Below are positions 42,617 through 52,000 of a DNA stretch of 64,000 nucleotides, piece by piece. The DNA lies in contig CAWAWR010000024.1 in assembly GCA_963785745.1 (NCBI GenBank), positions 372,001-436,000 on the forward strand, in the 5' to 3' direction. Position 1 is the first letter of the stretch; the number at the start of each line of letters is the position of its first letter. The translations under genes and the position numbers were made by a program. The stretch is from VAZQ01 sp963785745. GTDB taxonomy: Bacteria; Pseudomonadota; Alphaproteobacteria; Rhizobiales; Xanthobacteraceae. The notes under the pieces were generated by a model. The model was not told the origin of the DNA and ran no database searches. It saw only the letters and a program-made list of their open reading frames with translations.

Positions 42617-43606
42617 ATGAGAGACAGCCTTAAGAGACGCCAGCTCCTATTTCTTGCGATCGGTCTCACCGCGATGACCGCAGGCCTGACGGGCGCTCAG
42701 GCGCAAGGCACCAACTATCCCAATCAGCGCATCAATTTCGTCATCGGATTTGCAGCCGGCGGGTTCGCGGACACGATCGGGCGGATCGTCGCGGCGCGGC
42801 TGGGCGAGCGTACCGGACAGACGGTCGTGGTCCAGAACATGGAAGGCGGCGGCGGCATCCGCGCCGCGCGGCGGGTCGCGACCGCGACTCCCGACGGCTA
42901 CACCATCCTGGTCACGACCACCTCGCTGGCGATCAACGAATCCCTGGTCCCGGATCGCGGATATGCCGCGGCCCAGTTCGACGCGGTGTCGCTGCCGATC
43001 TCGGCGCCGGAGTCGCTCTCCTCCAGCACGAAGGGGTCGATCAAGACGCTTGCCGAGCTTGTCACTGAGGCCAAAGCCGGCAAGGTGTTCATGGGCTCGG
43101 CGGGTATCGGCAGCGGCTCGCACATCGCGGCCGAATATTTCTTCAAGGTGCTGGCGAAGGCCCCCGTGAAGCACATCCCGTTTCCGGGCGGCGCCCCTGC
43201 GATGATGGGTCTGCTGACCGGCGACGTGAACGTCCTGGCCGCCACCGCCACCGGAAACATCTCACGCGCCGTCAACAGCGGCGACACCATCGGCCTGGCC
43301 ATCGCCGCGGCCGAAAGGTCTCCGATCCTGCCTAAAGTTCCGACCTTCACCGAGGCCGGCTATCCCGGAATGTCGGCGTCGTCGTGGGTCGGGTTCTTCG
43401 CCCCGGCCGGCACACCCGAAGCCGTGCTGGCGAAGCTCAACAGCGAGATCAACGCGCTCCTGCAGGAGCCGGAAATCGCCAAGCGAATCGAGACGTCCGG
43501 CCTGCAGACGACGGTGCGCAGCCAGGCCGAATCCGCCAAGCTGTTCAGCGCCGACATCAAGAACTGGTCGACGATGGTGCAGGCCGTCGGCGTGCCCAAG
43601 CAGTAA
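42617..43606 (+). CDS. Bug-family TTT substrate-binding protein
   Basis: Periplasmic receptor, 329 residues. Signal peptide 1-31 (twin Arg in RDSLKRRQLLFLAIGLTAM, cleavage near AQAQ). Mature part: NYPNQRINFVIGFAAGGFADTIGRI, NMEGGGGIRAARRVATATPDG and SAGIGSGSHIAAEYFFK. AGGGAA precedes the ATG. First gene after marR and 27 bp before the flavoprotein; it presumably captures the substrate of that redox pair or an inducer. No membrane subunits beside it. Confidence 0.92.
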   Translation: MRDSLKRRQLLFLAIGLTAMTAGLTGAQAQGTNYPNQRINFVIGFAAGGFADTIGRIVAARLGERTGQTVVVQNMEGGGGIRAARRVATATPDGYTILVTTTSLAINESLVPDRGYAAAQFDAVSLPISAPESLSSSTKGSIKTLAELVTEAKAGKVFMGSAGIGSGSHIAAEYFFKVLAKAPVKHIPFPGGAPAMMGLLTGDVNVLAATATGNISRAVNSGDTIGLAIAAAERSPILPKVPTFTEAGYPGMSASSWVGFFAPAGTPEAVLAKLNSEINALLQEPEIAKRIETSGLQTTVRSQAESAKLFSADIKNWSTMVQAVGVPKQ

Positions 43607-43633
43607 CCGACCCAATCGCGGGCTGGAGGTTTG

Positions 43634-45397
43634 ATGGAAGCATCGGCGGGCATGGACATCCTCGAAACGGATGTCCTGATCATCGGCGGCGGCTTTGCCG
43701 GATGCTGGGCGGCATTGCGCGCTGCCGATCTGAAGGCGACCGTCACGCTCGTCGACAAGGCTTATGTCAGCCGCAGCGGCGCATCGACGATGTCCGGCGG
43801 CATCACGACCTGTCCGCTCGATAGCGACGATCTCGACACCTGGGCGGAGGAGTTCATCGTCCGCGGCAGCTACATGTGCGATCAGCGCTGGACCTATCAG
43901 CTGCTCGAGGGTCAGCGCGACCGCATCAAGGACTACGTGCGCTGGAACGTCCCGATCTCGCGCAGCGCCGACGGATCAATCCGCCGGTTCGCCAGCCGCG
44001 GCATGGTCAATGTCCGTGGCATGCAATACCAGCCGAAGGTCGCGATGCGCGAGCTTCGCCGCCAGATCACGGCGCGCGGCGCGCGGATTCTCGATCGCCT
44101 GTTCATCACCGAGTTGCTGACCGCCGACGGCGAATGGCCGACGCGGACCGGCATTGCCGGTGCGGTCGGGTTCGACGTCTACACCGGACGATTTGTCGTC
44201 ATCAAAGCCAAACGGACGATCGTCTCGACCGGCATGATCGCGATGAAGGGCACGCATCGCGTCGACAACGATTGCGGCGACGGGGCTGCGATGGCTTTTC
44301 GTGCGGGCGGCCGTCTCGTCGACATGGAGTTCACGTTCGGCGGCACCTTCAACGTGCTGATGAAGAAGTTCGATTTCCCGAGCTACAACGTCGCCGTCGC
44401 GCACGGCGCGCGCCTGATCAATGCGCGCGGCGAGCGCTTCATGCAGCAATACGACCCGCAGCGCTTCGAGCGCAGCGAGTTGTCCCACGTCGTCGCGGCG
44501 TTCGCCAAGGAGATCGTCGACGGACGCGGGCCGGTCTATGTCGATCTGCGGCATGTCGACGATTCTTATTGGACCGACATCGCCAAGCTGCACCGTGGCG
44601 GCTCGATCCTGCTCACGGATCACGTGCCCGATCCCAAGACCAATCCGTTGCCGATCGAGCCGACCTGGGGCCTGTGGGCGAGCGGCCGCAGCGGACTTCA
44701 GCTCGACCTCGGCGCGCGCACCAATCTCTACGGCCTGCTGGCGGCCGGCTCCGTCGCCAAGAACGATGCGACCGGAACCCATGCCAGCGCCGGCTCGCCG
44801 ACGGCGTTCTGCAAGGTATCCGGCTGGCACGCCGGTGAGACGGCGGCGACCGAAAGCCGGCAAAGCCAGCATCCGGTGATCTCGCGGGACGTCCTGATGC
44901 TGCTGCAGGAACAGGCCCTCGCCCCGCTGCGCCGTCAGCCGGTGCGCAAGGCTTCCGACGACCTCCATGATGACCTGGCACGGCTCGAAGCCAGCGTCGT
45001 CGACGGCATGATCCTGAACGCCGACAAGCTGACGCGCATGCTGGGCACCACCGAAGAGGTGCTGGACGCGACCCGCATTTGCCGGGCGAACGACCTGCAT
45101 GACCTGGTCAAGCTGCATGAGGCGCGCAACGTCGCGACCTGCTCCGGCGTCGTCTATCGCTCTGCGCTCGATCGCACCGAAAGCCGCGAGCAATTCTTCC
45201 GCGAGGATTTCCCGATGACGGATCCCGGCTGGTTCTGCTGGCACGGCGCGACCTTGGACCGCGACGGCAAGGTTGTCTTCGACCGGCAGGGCTTTCCGAC
45301 CGAAGGGGCGCGATTCACGCCGCAGATGCCCGACGCGGTCGGGCTCGGGCCAATCGGCGCCATCATCCGCGGCGAACACGAGGCGCTGGCGCAATGA
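43634..45397 (+). CDS. FAD-binding flavoprotein, AprA/fumarate-reductase-like
   Basis: 587 residues with ATG 43634 (GGAGG four bases upstream). FAD loop ETDVLIIGGGFAGCWAALRA, then a GASTMSGGITTCP segment where fumarate reductases have the Ser/Gly-rich flavin loop, MKGTHRVDNDCGDGAAMAFRAGG and a helical C-terminal domain (about 410-540). Its pairing with a 2[4Fe-4S] ferredoxin that overlaps its stop by 4 bp is the gene order of adenylylsulfate reductase (AprA-AprB), but no sat, dsr or aprM gene is nearby and the receptor context points to an organic acid. Best described as a ferredoxin-coupled flavin dehydrogenase/reductase of unknown substrate. Confidence 0.87.
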   Translation: MEASAGMDILETDVLIIGGGFAGCWAALRAADLKATVTLVDKAYVSRSGASTMSGGITTCPLDSDDLDTWAEEFIVRGSYMCDQRWTYQLLEGQRDRIKDYVRWNVPISRSADGSIRRFASRGMVNVRGMQYQPKVAMRELRRQITARGARILDRLFITELLTADGEWPTRTGIAGAVGFDVYTGRFVVIKAKRTIVSTGMIAMKGTHRVDNDCGDGAAMAFRAGGRLVDMEFTFGGTFNVLMKKFDFPSYNVAVAHGARLINARGERFMQQYDPQRFERSELSHVVAAFAKEIVDGRGPVYVDLRHVDDSYWTDIAKLHRGGSILLTDHVPDPKTNPLPIEPTWGLWASGRSGLQLDLGARTNLYGLLAAGSVAKNDATGTHASAGSPTAFCKVSGWHAGETAATESRQSQHPVISRDVLMLLQEQALAPLRRQPVRKASDDLHDDLARLEASVVDGMILNADKLTRMLGTTEEVLDATRICRANDLHDLVKLHEARNVATCSGVVYRSALDRTESREQFFREDFPMTDPGWFCWHGATLDRDGKVVFDRQGFPTEGARFTPQMPDAVGLGPIGAIIRGEHEALAQ

Positions 45398-45654
45398 CGA
45401 ACGATTCCACCGGCGGCAAGCTGGCCATCAATTTGGACACCTGCACCGGCTGCGGCCTGTGCGTCCTGGCATGTCCGGTCGACGTCATCCGTATGGACGC
45501 CGCGACTGCCAAGCCGGTCATCGCCTATCCGCGCGACTGCCAGGTTTGCTATCTCTGCGAGGACGACTGCCCAACCCACAGCATCAGCCTCAGTCACGAC
45601 ATCAGCAATTCACGCCGCTACAGCACCTACGACGAGTTCGGATTGAAGGTGTGA
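45394..45654 (+). CDS. 2[4Fe-4S] ferredoxin-like subunit (AprB/FdxN type)
   Basis: 86 residues. Two cluster motifs: Cys17-x2-Cys20-x2-Cys23-x3-Cys27-Pro and Cys49-x2-Cys52-x2-Cys55-x3-Cys59-Pro. It carries electrons for the flavoprotein whose stop overlaps its start (ATGA). The short C-terminal extension (RRYSTYDEFGLKV) may dock on the flavoprotein, as in AprB, but is much shorter. Its stop is 12 bp from the stop of the convergent transglutaminase gene. Confidence 0.92.
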   Translation: MTNDSTGGKLAINLDTCTGCGLCVLACPVDVIRMDAATAKPVIAYPRDCQVCYLCEDDCPTHSISLSHDISNSRRYSTYDEFGLKV

Positions 45655-45666
45655 CTCAGGTCCGTC

Positions 45667-46546
45667 TCAGCCGACCGGCGTCACGCTGACGGATACCTCC
45701 AGGCGCTGCCCGCCTGACGCAAAGACGACCCCGTCCATCGGAGCGACGTCGGCGTAGTCGCGGCCGATCGCCAGCACGACATGGTCGTTGCCGGCGAGAA
45801 TGCTATTGGTGGGATCGAGACCGATCCAGCCGTCGTCCGCGCCGCACCAGACCAGCACCCATGCATGCATCGCATCGGAACCGGCGAGCTTGACTTCGGA
45901 TGGCGACTGCACCGTGCGCAGGTAGCCGCTGACATAGGCGGCGGGGAGCCCGAGCGAACGCATGCCGGAGATCATGATGTGCGAGAAATCCTGGCACACG
46001 CCGCGCCGCAATGCGAACGACATCGGCGGCGTGGTCGACGCGGTCGTTGCGCCAAGCTCATAGATAAATTCCGCCTTGATGCGCTGCATCAGGTCGATCG
46101 CACCGTCGAGGATCGGACGCCGCGGGACAAAACTGAGCGCCGCATAGTCGCGGATTTCCGGGTCGAGCGAGACCTGCCGGCTCGGGAACAGAAAGTGCGC
46201 CGGAGAGTTCGGCGAGAGATCGGCGCTGGCAAAGGCTTCCGTACGCACGTCCTCCCAGGCCGGCGTCGTCTTCGGTTCGATCGGAACGGTTCGGTCGACC
46301 GTGACCCGCGCGGCGACCTTCACGGTCAACGAGTTCGTGCGGCTGATCGAGCGCGATCCAGGTCACGCGATTGCCGAAGAAATCCTGCCCTTCGCGGCGT
46401 TCGACCGGCGCCGGGGTGAAGTCAAGCGCGGCGGCGACGACGCGCTGATCAGGCCGATCGACCAGACCCAACCGCACGACATGGCGGGCATGCGCGACAC
46501 TCGACGCGTAGTGATAGATCGTTTCCTGACGGACGTCGTAGATCAT
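45667..46546 (-). pseudogene. Transglutaminase-like cysteine protease (small, with N-terminal Tgase region), one frame break
   Basis: Repaired length 292 residues, the family norm. N-terminal beta domain: MIYDVRQETIYHYASSVAHA and DFFGNRVTWIALDQPHEL; break at 46330 (extra base), then LTVKVAARVTVDR and the papain-like domain with Cys in RRGVCQDFSHIM, His in DAMHAWVLVW and Asp in WIGLDPTNS, a complete triad. Homologues occur beside ATP-grasp/alpha-E proteins. The ATG overlaps the stop of that gene (ATGA), so the two proteins are made together. It probably hydrolyses or transfers an amide bond made by the ligase; no substrate is known. Confidence 0.87.
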
Positions 46547-49008
46547 CCGAGCGAATCCCAAGGAAGGTCCGAACGCATGTGCGTCGTGAAATAGCTCGAC
46601 GCAACGACATCGGACAGCTTCATCAACGCCGCTTCCACATCCAGCAAGACGTCCTCGGCGATGCGCGCCGCATCGGCGGTTCGCAGCCGCGTCGTCAATG
46701 CGGTCGCGACCTGCTCGGACGGAGACAGTCGGCCCTCGCCGCCGCGGCCCGGCAAGGCGGCAAGATGAGCCTCGATGCGGGCCAGCTGAAAGACGATGGA
46801 ACGAGGATTGTTGGGATCCAGCCCCACAAGGTCGATGACCGGCGCGCGCGCCGCGACCATGACGTAACGCAGCCGATAGCTGATCTGGCTGTCGGCCAGT
46901 TCCAGCAGCACATCGAGCGCGCCGGCGGGGTCAGCGCCGAATGCGAATTGCCGGATGAATCGGCAGGTCGCCAGCGCACGCTCGATGCGGCGACCGATCT
47001 CCAGGTAGCGCCAGCCGGCGATCTGACTCATGTTTTCCTGCGCAAGGCCGGAGAACGACGCGATGATGCGGAGCGCGGCGTTGACCCGTTCGATCAGGGC
47101 GCTTTCGGTCACGCCCTGCTCGAGCGGCACGTTGATGAGCTCGACCAGATCGGTCAGCGCGCGCCATCCGTCCGGCGAAAACCGCTCGCGAATGATCGAA
47201 GCCGCAGAATGCGCGGCACCCGCGAGACTCGGCAACGCTCCAGGGAGGTCGCGCTGCTGCATGGCCGCGAGCGCCACGAGTCTCGGGGTCACGGTCAGGA
47301 TTTCGTCCGGCACCGCATCCCAGGCCGCCAGCAGCGCGCAAATGCGGTTGTTCACGTCAAGCGCCGCCGGATCGTTCTCGACGGCGCGACCGACCAGGGC
47401 TCGCACCAGGCGCAAGGTCGCCTCCGTGCGTTCCACATAGCGCCCCAACCAGAACAGATTGGCGGCGGTCCGGCTGGGCAGCGCCCCGGTCGCGCGGTTG
47501 ATCGCCACCCCGTCCGGCGTCGGCAGCAAGGTCAATTCGGCGACCGGCTTGTCCGACAAAATCCAGGCATCCGCCGTGCGCCCGCCCAGTTGCAGGCTGA
47601 CGGCGCGCGCGTCGATGTCGTCGGCAACGCGCACGAAACCGCCGGGCATCACCTGCCAGCCGTCGCCGACCCGCGCCAGGAACAGCCGCAGTATATAAGG
47701 CCGCGGCTGAAGCCTGCCATCACGCCAAACCGGCGTCGTCGAGAGTGTCACCGCTTCCTGCGCGACGAAGTCGACGCCGCGCCGGCTGATGGCCTCCTTG
47801 AGGTGGTCGCGAGAGCCCGGGACGAGTTCGCCCAGCGCATCGGCAAAGGCCGAGGCGATGACGACGTCATCGAGTTGCTTGAGGACTTCGTCACGCCGCG
47901 TCGGGTCGCCGAGCCACCAGGTCGCAAGGTTCGGAATCGCAAGATCCCGGCCGAGCAATCGCGGCGCCAGCAACGGCATGAAGCTCAGCATCGCGCGCGC
48001 TTCGACGGCGCCCGACCCGAACGAATTCACGACGGCCACGGTACCGTCCCGCACCGCCTGCATCAGGCCGGGCACGCCGATCCGCGAGCGGGCGCTCAAC
48101 TCGAGCGGATCGGCAAAGTCGGAGTCGAGCCGACGCAGCAGAACCTCGGCGCGCTTCAAGCCGGATACGGTCCGGATGAAGACGCCGTCTTCCCGAGTCG
48201 TCAGGTCTTCACCCTCGACCAGAAGAAAACCGAGATAGCGCGCCAGATAGGCATGCTCGAAATAGGTTTCGTTCAACGGGCCGGGCGTCAAGACGCAGAC
48301 CCGGGAATCGTCCTGGCGATTGAGAGAGGAAAGCTCCGCCTGAAATGCCTGGAAGAACGGCGCAAGGCGCTCGACGCGAAGCGCGCGATAGATGTCCGGC
48401 AGCGCGCGCGACAAAGCGATCCTGTTCTCCAGCGCGTAGCCGGCGCCGGATGGCGCCTGCGTGCGGTCGCCGAGAACCCACCACCGCCCCTCGGGAGAGC
48501 GCCCGACATCGACCGCGTAGAAACGCAGATGCGCGCCACCCGCCGGCGCGACGCCGACCATGGGCCGCAGGAATTCCGGATTGCCGGCAATGACGGCCGC
48601 CGGCAGCCGTCGTTCGCGCACCAACGTCGCCGCACCGTAGATGTCCTTGAGGATCGCTTCGAGCAGTTCGGCGCGCTGGACGAGGCCGGCTTTCAACTCC
48701 TGCCATTCGGTAGGATTGATCAGCAGCGGAACGTGGCTCAGCGGCCATGACCGCACGACGCCGGCCGGATCCTCATACACCCGATAGAACACGCCGGAGT
48801 CGCGCAGGTGGCGATCGGTCGCGGCAAAACGCCGGTCGATCTCCTCCGGCCCAAGCGCCGCGAGCATCTGCAGGAACGGACGCCAGTGCTCGCGCACCCG
48901 GCCGTCGCGATCCATCATCTCGTCGAAGTTGCCGGGACGCGGCTTGTATCCCGCCAGAATGACCGCGGGGTCGACGATCGTCTGCGAGGCGCTGTCGAGA
49001 TGGGCCAT
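46543..49008 (-). CDS. Fused circularly permuted ATP-grasp and alpha-E domain protein
   Basis: 821 residues. The N-terminal ~480 form a circularly permuted ATP-grasp (DUF404/DUF407 type): GNFDEMMDRDGRVREHW, FYRVYEDP, RVCVLTPGPLNETYFEHAYLARYLG, VEGEDL, NSFGSGAVEARAML and LATWWLGD. The C-terminal ~320 are the alpha-helical alpha-E domain (DUF403), starting SRTAANLFWLGRYVERTEAT and ending WDSLG. Often these are two genes; here they are fused. ATP-grasp enzymes join a carboxylate to an amine via acyl phosphate; comparative-genomic work on amidoligases predicted that this family makes peptides or tags with linked transglutaminase proteases. It lies 7 bp after the DUF2126 gene. Activity and substrate are unproven. 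Confidence 0.92.
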   Translation of the reverse strand: MAHLDSASQTIVDPAVILAGYKPRPGNFDEMMDRDGRVREHWRPFLQMLAALGPEEIDRRFAATDRHLRDSGVFYRVYEDPAGVVRSWPLSHVPLLINPTEWQELKAGLVQRAELLEAILKDIYGAATLVRERRLPAAVIAGNPEFLRPMVGVAPAGGAHLRFYAVDVGRSPEGRWWVLGDRTQAPSGAGYALENRIALSRALPDIYRALRVERLAPFFQAFQAELSSLNRQDDSRVCVLTPGPLNETYFEHAYLARYLGFLLVEGEDLTTREDGVFIRTVSGLKRAEVLLRRLDSDFADPLELSARSRIGVPGLMQAVRDGTVAVVNSFGSGAVEARAMLSFMPLLAPRLLGRDLAIPNLATWWLGDPTRRDEVLKQLDDVVIASAFADALGELVPGSRDHLKEAISRRGVDFVAQEAVTLSTTPVWRDGRLQPRPYILRLFLARVGDGWQVMPGGFVRVADDIDARAVSLQLGGRTADAWILSDKPVAELTLLPTPDGVAINRATGALPSRTAANLFWLGRYVERTEATLRLVRALVGRAVENDPAALDVNNRICALLAAWDAVPDEILTVTPRLVALAAMQQRDLPGALPSLAGAAHSAASIIRERFSPDGWRALTDLVELINVPLEQGVTESALIERVNAALRIIASFSGLAQENMSQIAGWRYLEIGRRIERALATCRFIRQFAFGADPAGALDVLLELADSQISYRLRYVMVAARAPVIDLVGLDPNNPRSIVFQLARIEAHLAALPGRGGEGRLSPSEQVATALTTRLRTADAARIAEDVLLDVEAALMKLSDVVASSYFTTHMRSDLPWDSLG

Positions 49009-49015
49009 CACGGCA

Positions 49016-52000
49016 TCAAACCTGAGTCGGACGCCGCAGGTCGAGGGTCATCGGATATTCAAGCGAAGGCTCTTCGGGCGGAATGTCGAAGTATCCGGGC
49101 GTGTGACCATGATCCTCGAAGCGGGCGAGCCGGCGCGAGCCCGCTTCGTAGGAATTGACCGGGAACGTTTCGTAGTTGCGTCCCCCCGGATGCGCGACAT
49201 GATACACGCAGCCTCCGAGCGAACGGCCATTCCAGCCGTCGTAGATATCGAAGGTCAGTGGCGCCTGCACGGCGATGGTAGGCTGCAGCGCCGACGCCAA
49301 CGGCCACGCCTTGAAGCGCACACCCGCGACAAACTCTCCCGACCGTCCGGTCGCCGCGAGCGGAAGGCGCCGGCCGCTGCAGACGGCGACGTGACGCAAG
49401 GGATTGAAGCGCGCGACCCTGACTTGCAGCCGCTCAACTGAAGAATCGACAAAGCGCGTGGTTCCGCCCGCGACGCCTTCCTCTCCCAGCACATGCCAGG
49501 GTTCGAGCGCGTGCCGCAGTTCCAGCTCGACACCACCGCAGGTCACCGAGCCATAATAAGGAAAGCGGAATTCGCGTTGCGCCTCGTACCAGACCGGATC
49601 GAATTGATAGCCGGCGTGACGCAGGTCGTCGAGGACACCGAGAAAATCCTCCCACACGAAATGCGAGAGCATGAACCGGTCATGCAAGGCGGCGCCCCAG
49701 CGCACCAGCGCACCGTGTTGCGGCTCGCGCCAGAACCAGGCGATCAATGCCCGCAATAGCAGTTGCTGCGCCAAACTCATGCGCGCGTCCGGCGGCATTT
49801 CGAACGAGCGGAACTCGACGAGACCGAGTCTGCCGGTCGGGCCATCCGGAGAGAACAGCTTGTCGATGCAGATCTCCGCGCGATGCGTATTGCCGGTAAC
49901 GTCGATGAGCAAGTTGCGGAACAGGCGGTCGACCAGCCACGGCCGCGGCTGCTCACCCGCGCCGGGCGCCGGCACCATGCCAAGCGCGATTTCAAGTTCG
50001 TAGAGGGAATCGTGCCGCGCCTCGTCGACACGCGGCGCCTGGCTGGTCGGGCCGATGAACAGTCCGGAGAACAGATAAGACAGCGACGGATGCCGCTGGA
50101 AATAGAGGATCAGGCTTTTCAGGAGATCGGGCCGCCGCAGAAACGGACTGTCGGATGCAGCCTGTCCGCCGAGCACGACGTGGTTGCCGCCACCGGTGCC
50201 GGTGTGGCGGCCGTCGATCATGAACTTGTCGGCGCCGAGGCGGCACTGGCGGGCTTCTTCGTACAGCGAGCGCGTCACATCCACCGCCTCGCGCCATGAC
50301 GAGGACGGATGGATGTTGACTTCGATGACGCCGGGGTCGGGCGTCACCTTGATGACGTTCAGTCGCGGATCGGGCGGCGGCGGATAGCCCTCGACATGGA
50401 TCGGAAGGTTGAGCGCGCCCGCGGTTGCCTCGATCGCCGCAACGAGTTCGAGATAATCCTGCAGGCGTTCGACCGGCGGCATGAATACGCACAGCTGACC
50501 GTCACGCGGTTCGACCGTGAGCGCCGTGCGCACCGGCGGCGGCGTCTTGGCCGGTGCGGCGCGCACAGGCGCTGCACTGGCATGACCCGCCGCGAGCGGC
50601 GGCGCCGCAAAACCGTCGCCAGCGAACGTGCGTAGCATCACCGAGGGATCGGCCAACGCGCCACGATCCTCAAACGGATCGGCAGGAACGAGACGAGGCT
50701 CCTCGGTCGCGCTGAGATGAGGCAGCGAACTCAGCGGCAGGCGATATCCGATTGCGGAATCGCCCGGCGCCAGAAAAATCCTGCCGCGCCGCAACTGCCA
50801 GAGCTCACTGATCCAGCCCGGACTGGCGCGCGCGGCCCAGCGCTGCACCGGCAGCACGTAGCCCACCGGCGTTGAGAGGTGACGTCCGAACTCGCGCATG
50901 ATGCGGGCGCGCTCATGCGGGTCGTCGATCTTCGGATCGGCCGGATCGATATTGGGCGGTAGCGCGCCCTCCCTCAGCATGCTGTCGGCGGGATCTTCGA
51001 ACGCCGGCAATACATGGTCGGCCGGGAGGCCAAGGCACCTTGCCAGCGTTTCGGTGAAACGTTGCGCGTCAACCGCGCTGAATGTGCGCTTGGAACTTTC
51101 GGGGGCGACCAGATCGGCGTTCTGCCAGATCGGCTTGCCGTCCCGGCGCCAGAACAGCGAAAAGGCCCACCGCGGCAGTTCCTCGCCCGGATACCACTTG
51201 CCCTGCCCGTAGTGCAGGAACCCGCCCGGCGCGAAACGGTCGCGCAGGCGACGGATCAACTGGTCTGCCAGGCCGCGTTTGGTCGGGCCGACCGCGGCCG
51301 TGTTCCATTCCGGCGTCTGGTAATCGTCGATCGAGACAAAGGTCGGCTCGCCGCCCATGGTCAGACGGACGTCTTGCGCAACAAGGTCGGCGTCGACCCG
51401 CTTGCCGAGCGCATCGAGGGTGTCCCAGGCACGGTCGGAGAACGGATAGGTGATGCGCGGCTTCTCGTTGATGCGCGCGATCTTCATCTCAAAGGAAAAG
51501 TCCGTCTTGGCCGGCTCGACCGCACCGGCGATCGGCGCCGCGGCGCGGAAGTGCGGCGTCGCGGCGAGCGGAAGATGTCCCTCCCCGCACAGCAATCCCG
51601 AGGTCGGATCGAGTCCGATCCATCCTGCGCCCGGCAGGTAGACTTCGGTCCAGGCGTGGAGATCGGTAAAGTCTGCGGTCGCGCCGGACGGACCGTCGAG
51701 CGACTTCAAATCGGGAATCAATTGGATGAGGTAACCGGACACGAAGCGGGACGCGAGGCCGAGATGCCGGAGAATTTGCACCATCAGCCACGCCGAGTCG
51801 CGGCACGATCCGCAGGCGAGCTGCAAAGTCTCCTCCGGCGTCTGCACGCCGGGATCCATCCGCACCAGGTAGCGAATGTCGTTTTGGAGCCGTTGATTGA
51901 GCGCAACGATGAAGTCCACGCTATTCATCTTCTCGCGCGAGATCGACGCGAGAAATTCAGCCAGCCGCGGACCCGCCGGCTCCTTGCTGAGGAACGGCGC

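Noticed and set aside
43634..45654. Dissimilatory adenylylsulfate reductase (aprAB)
   Set aside because: Gene order is similar, but the ferredoxin lacks the long AprB tail, no sulfur-oxidation genes are near, and a carboxylate receptor and MarR gene form the context.
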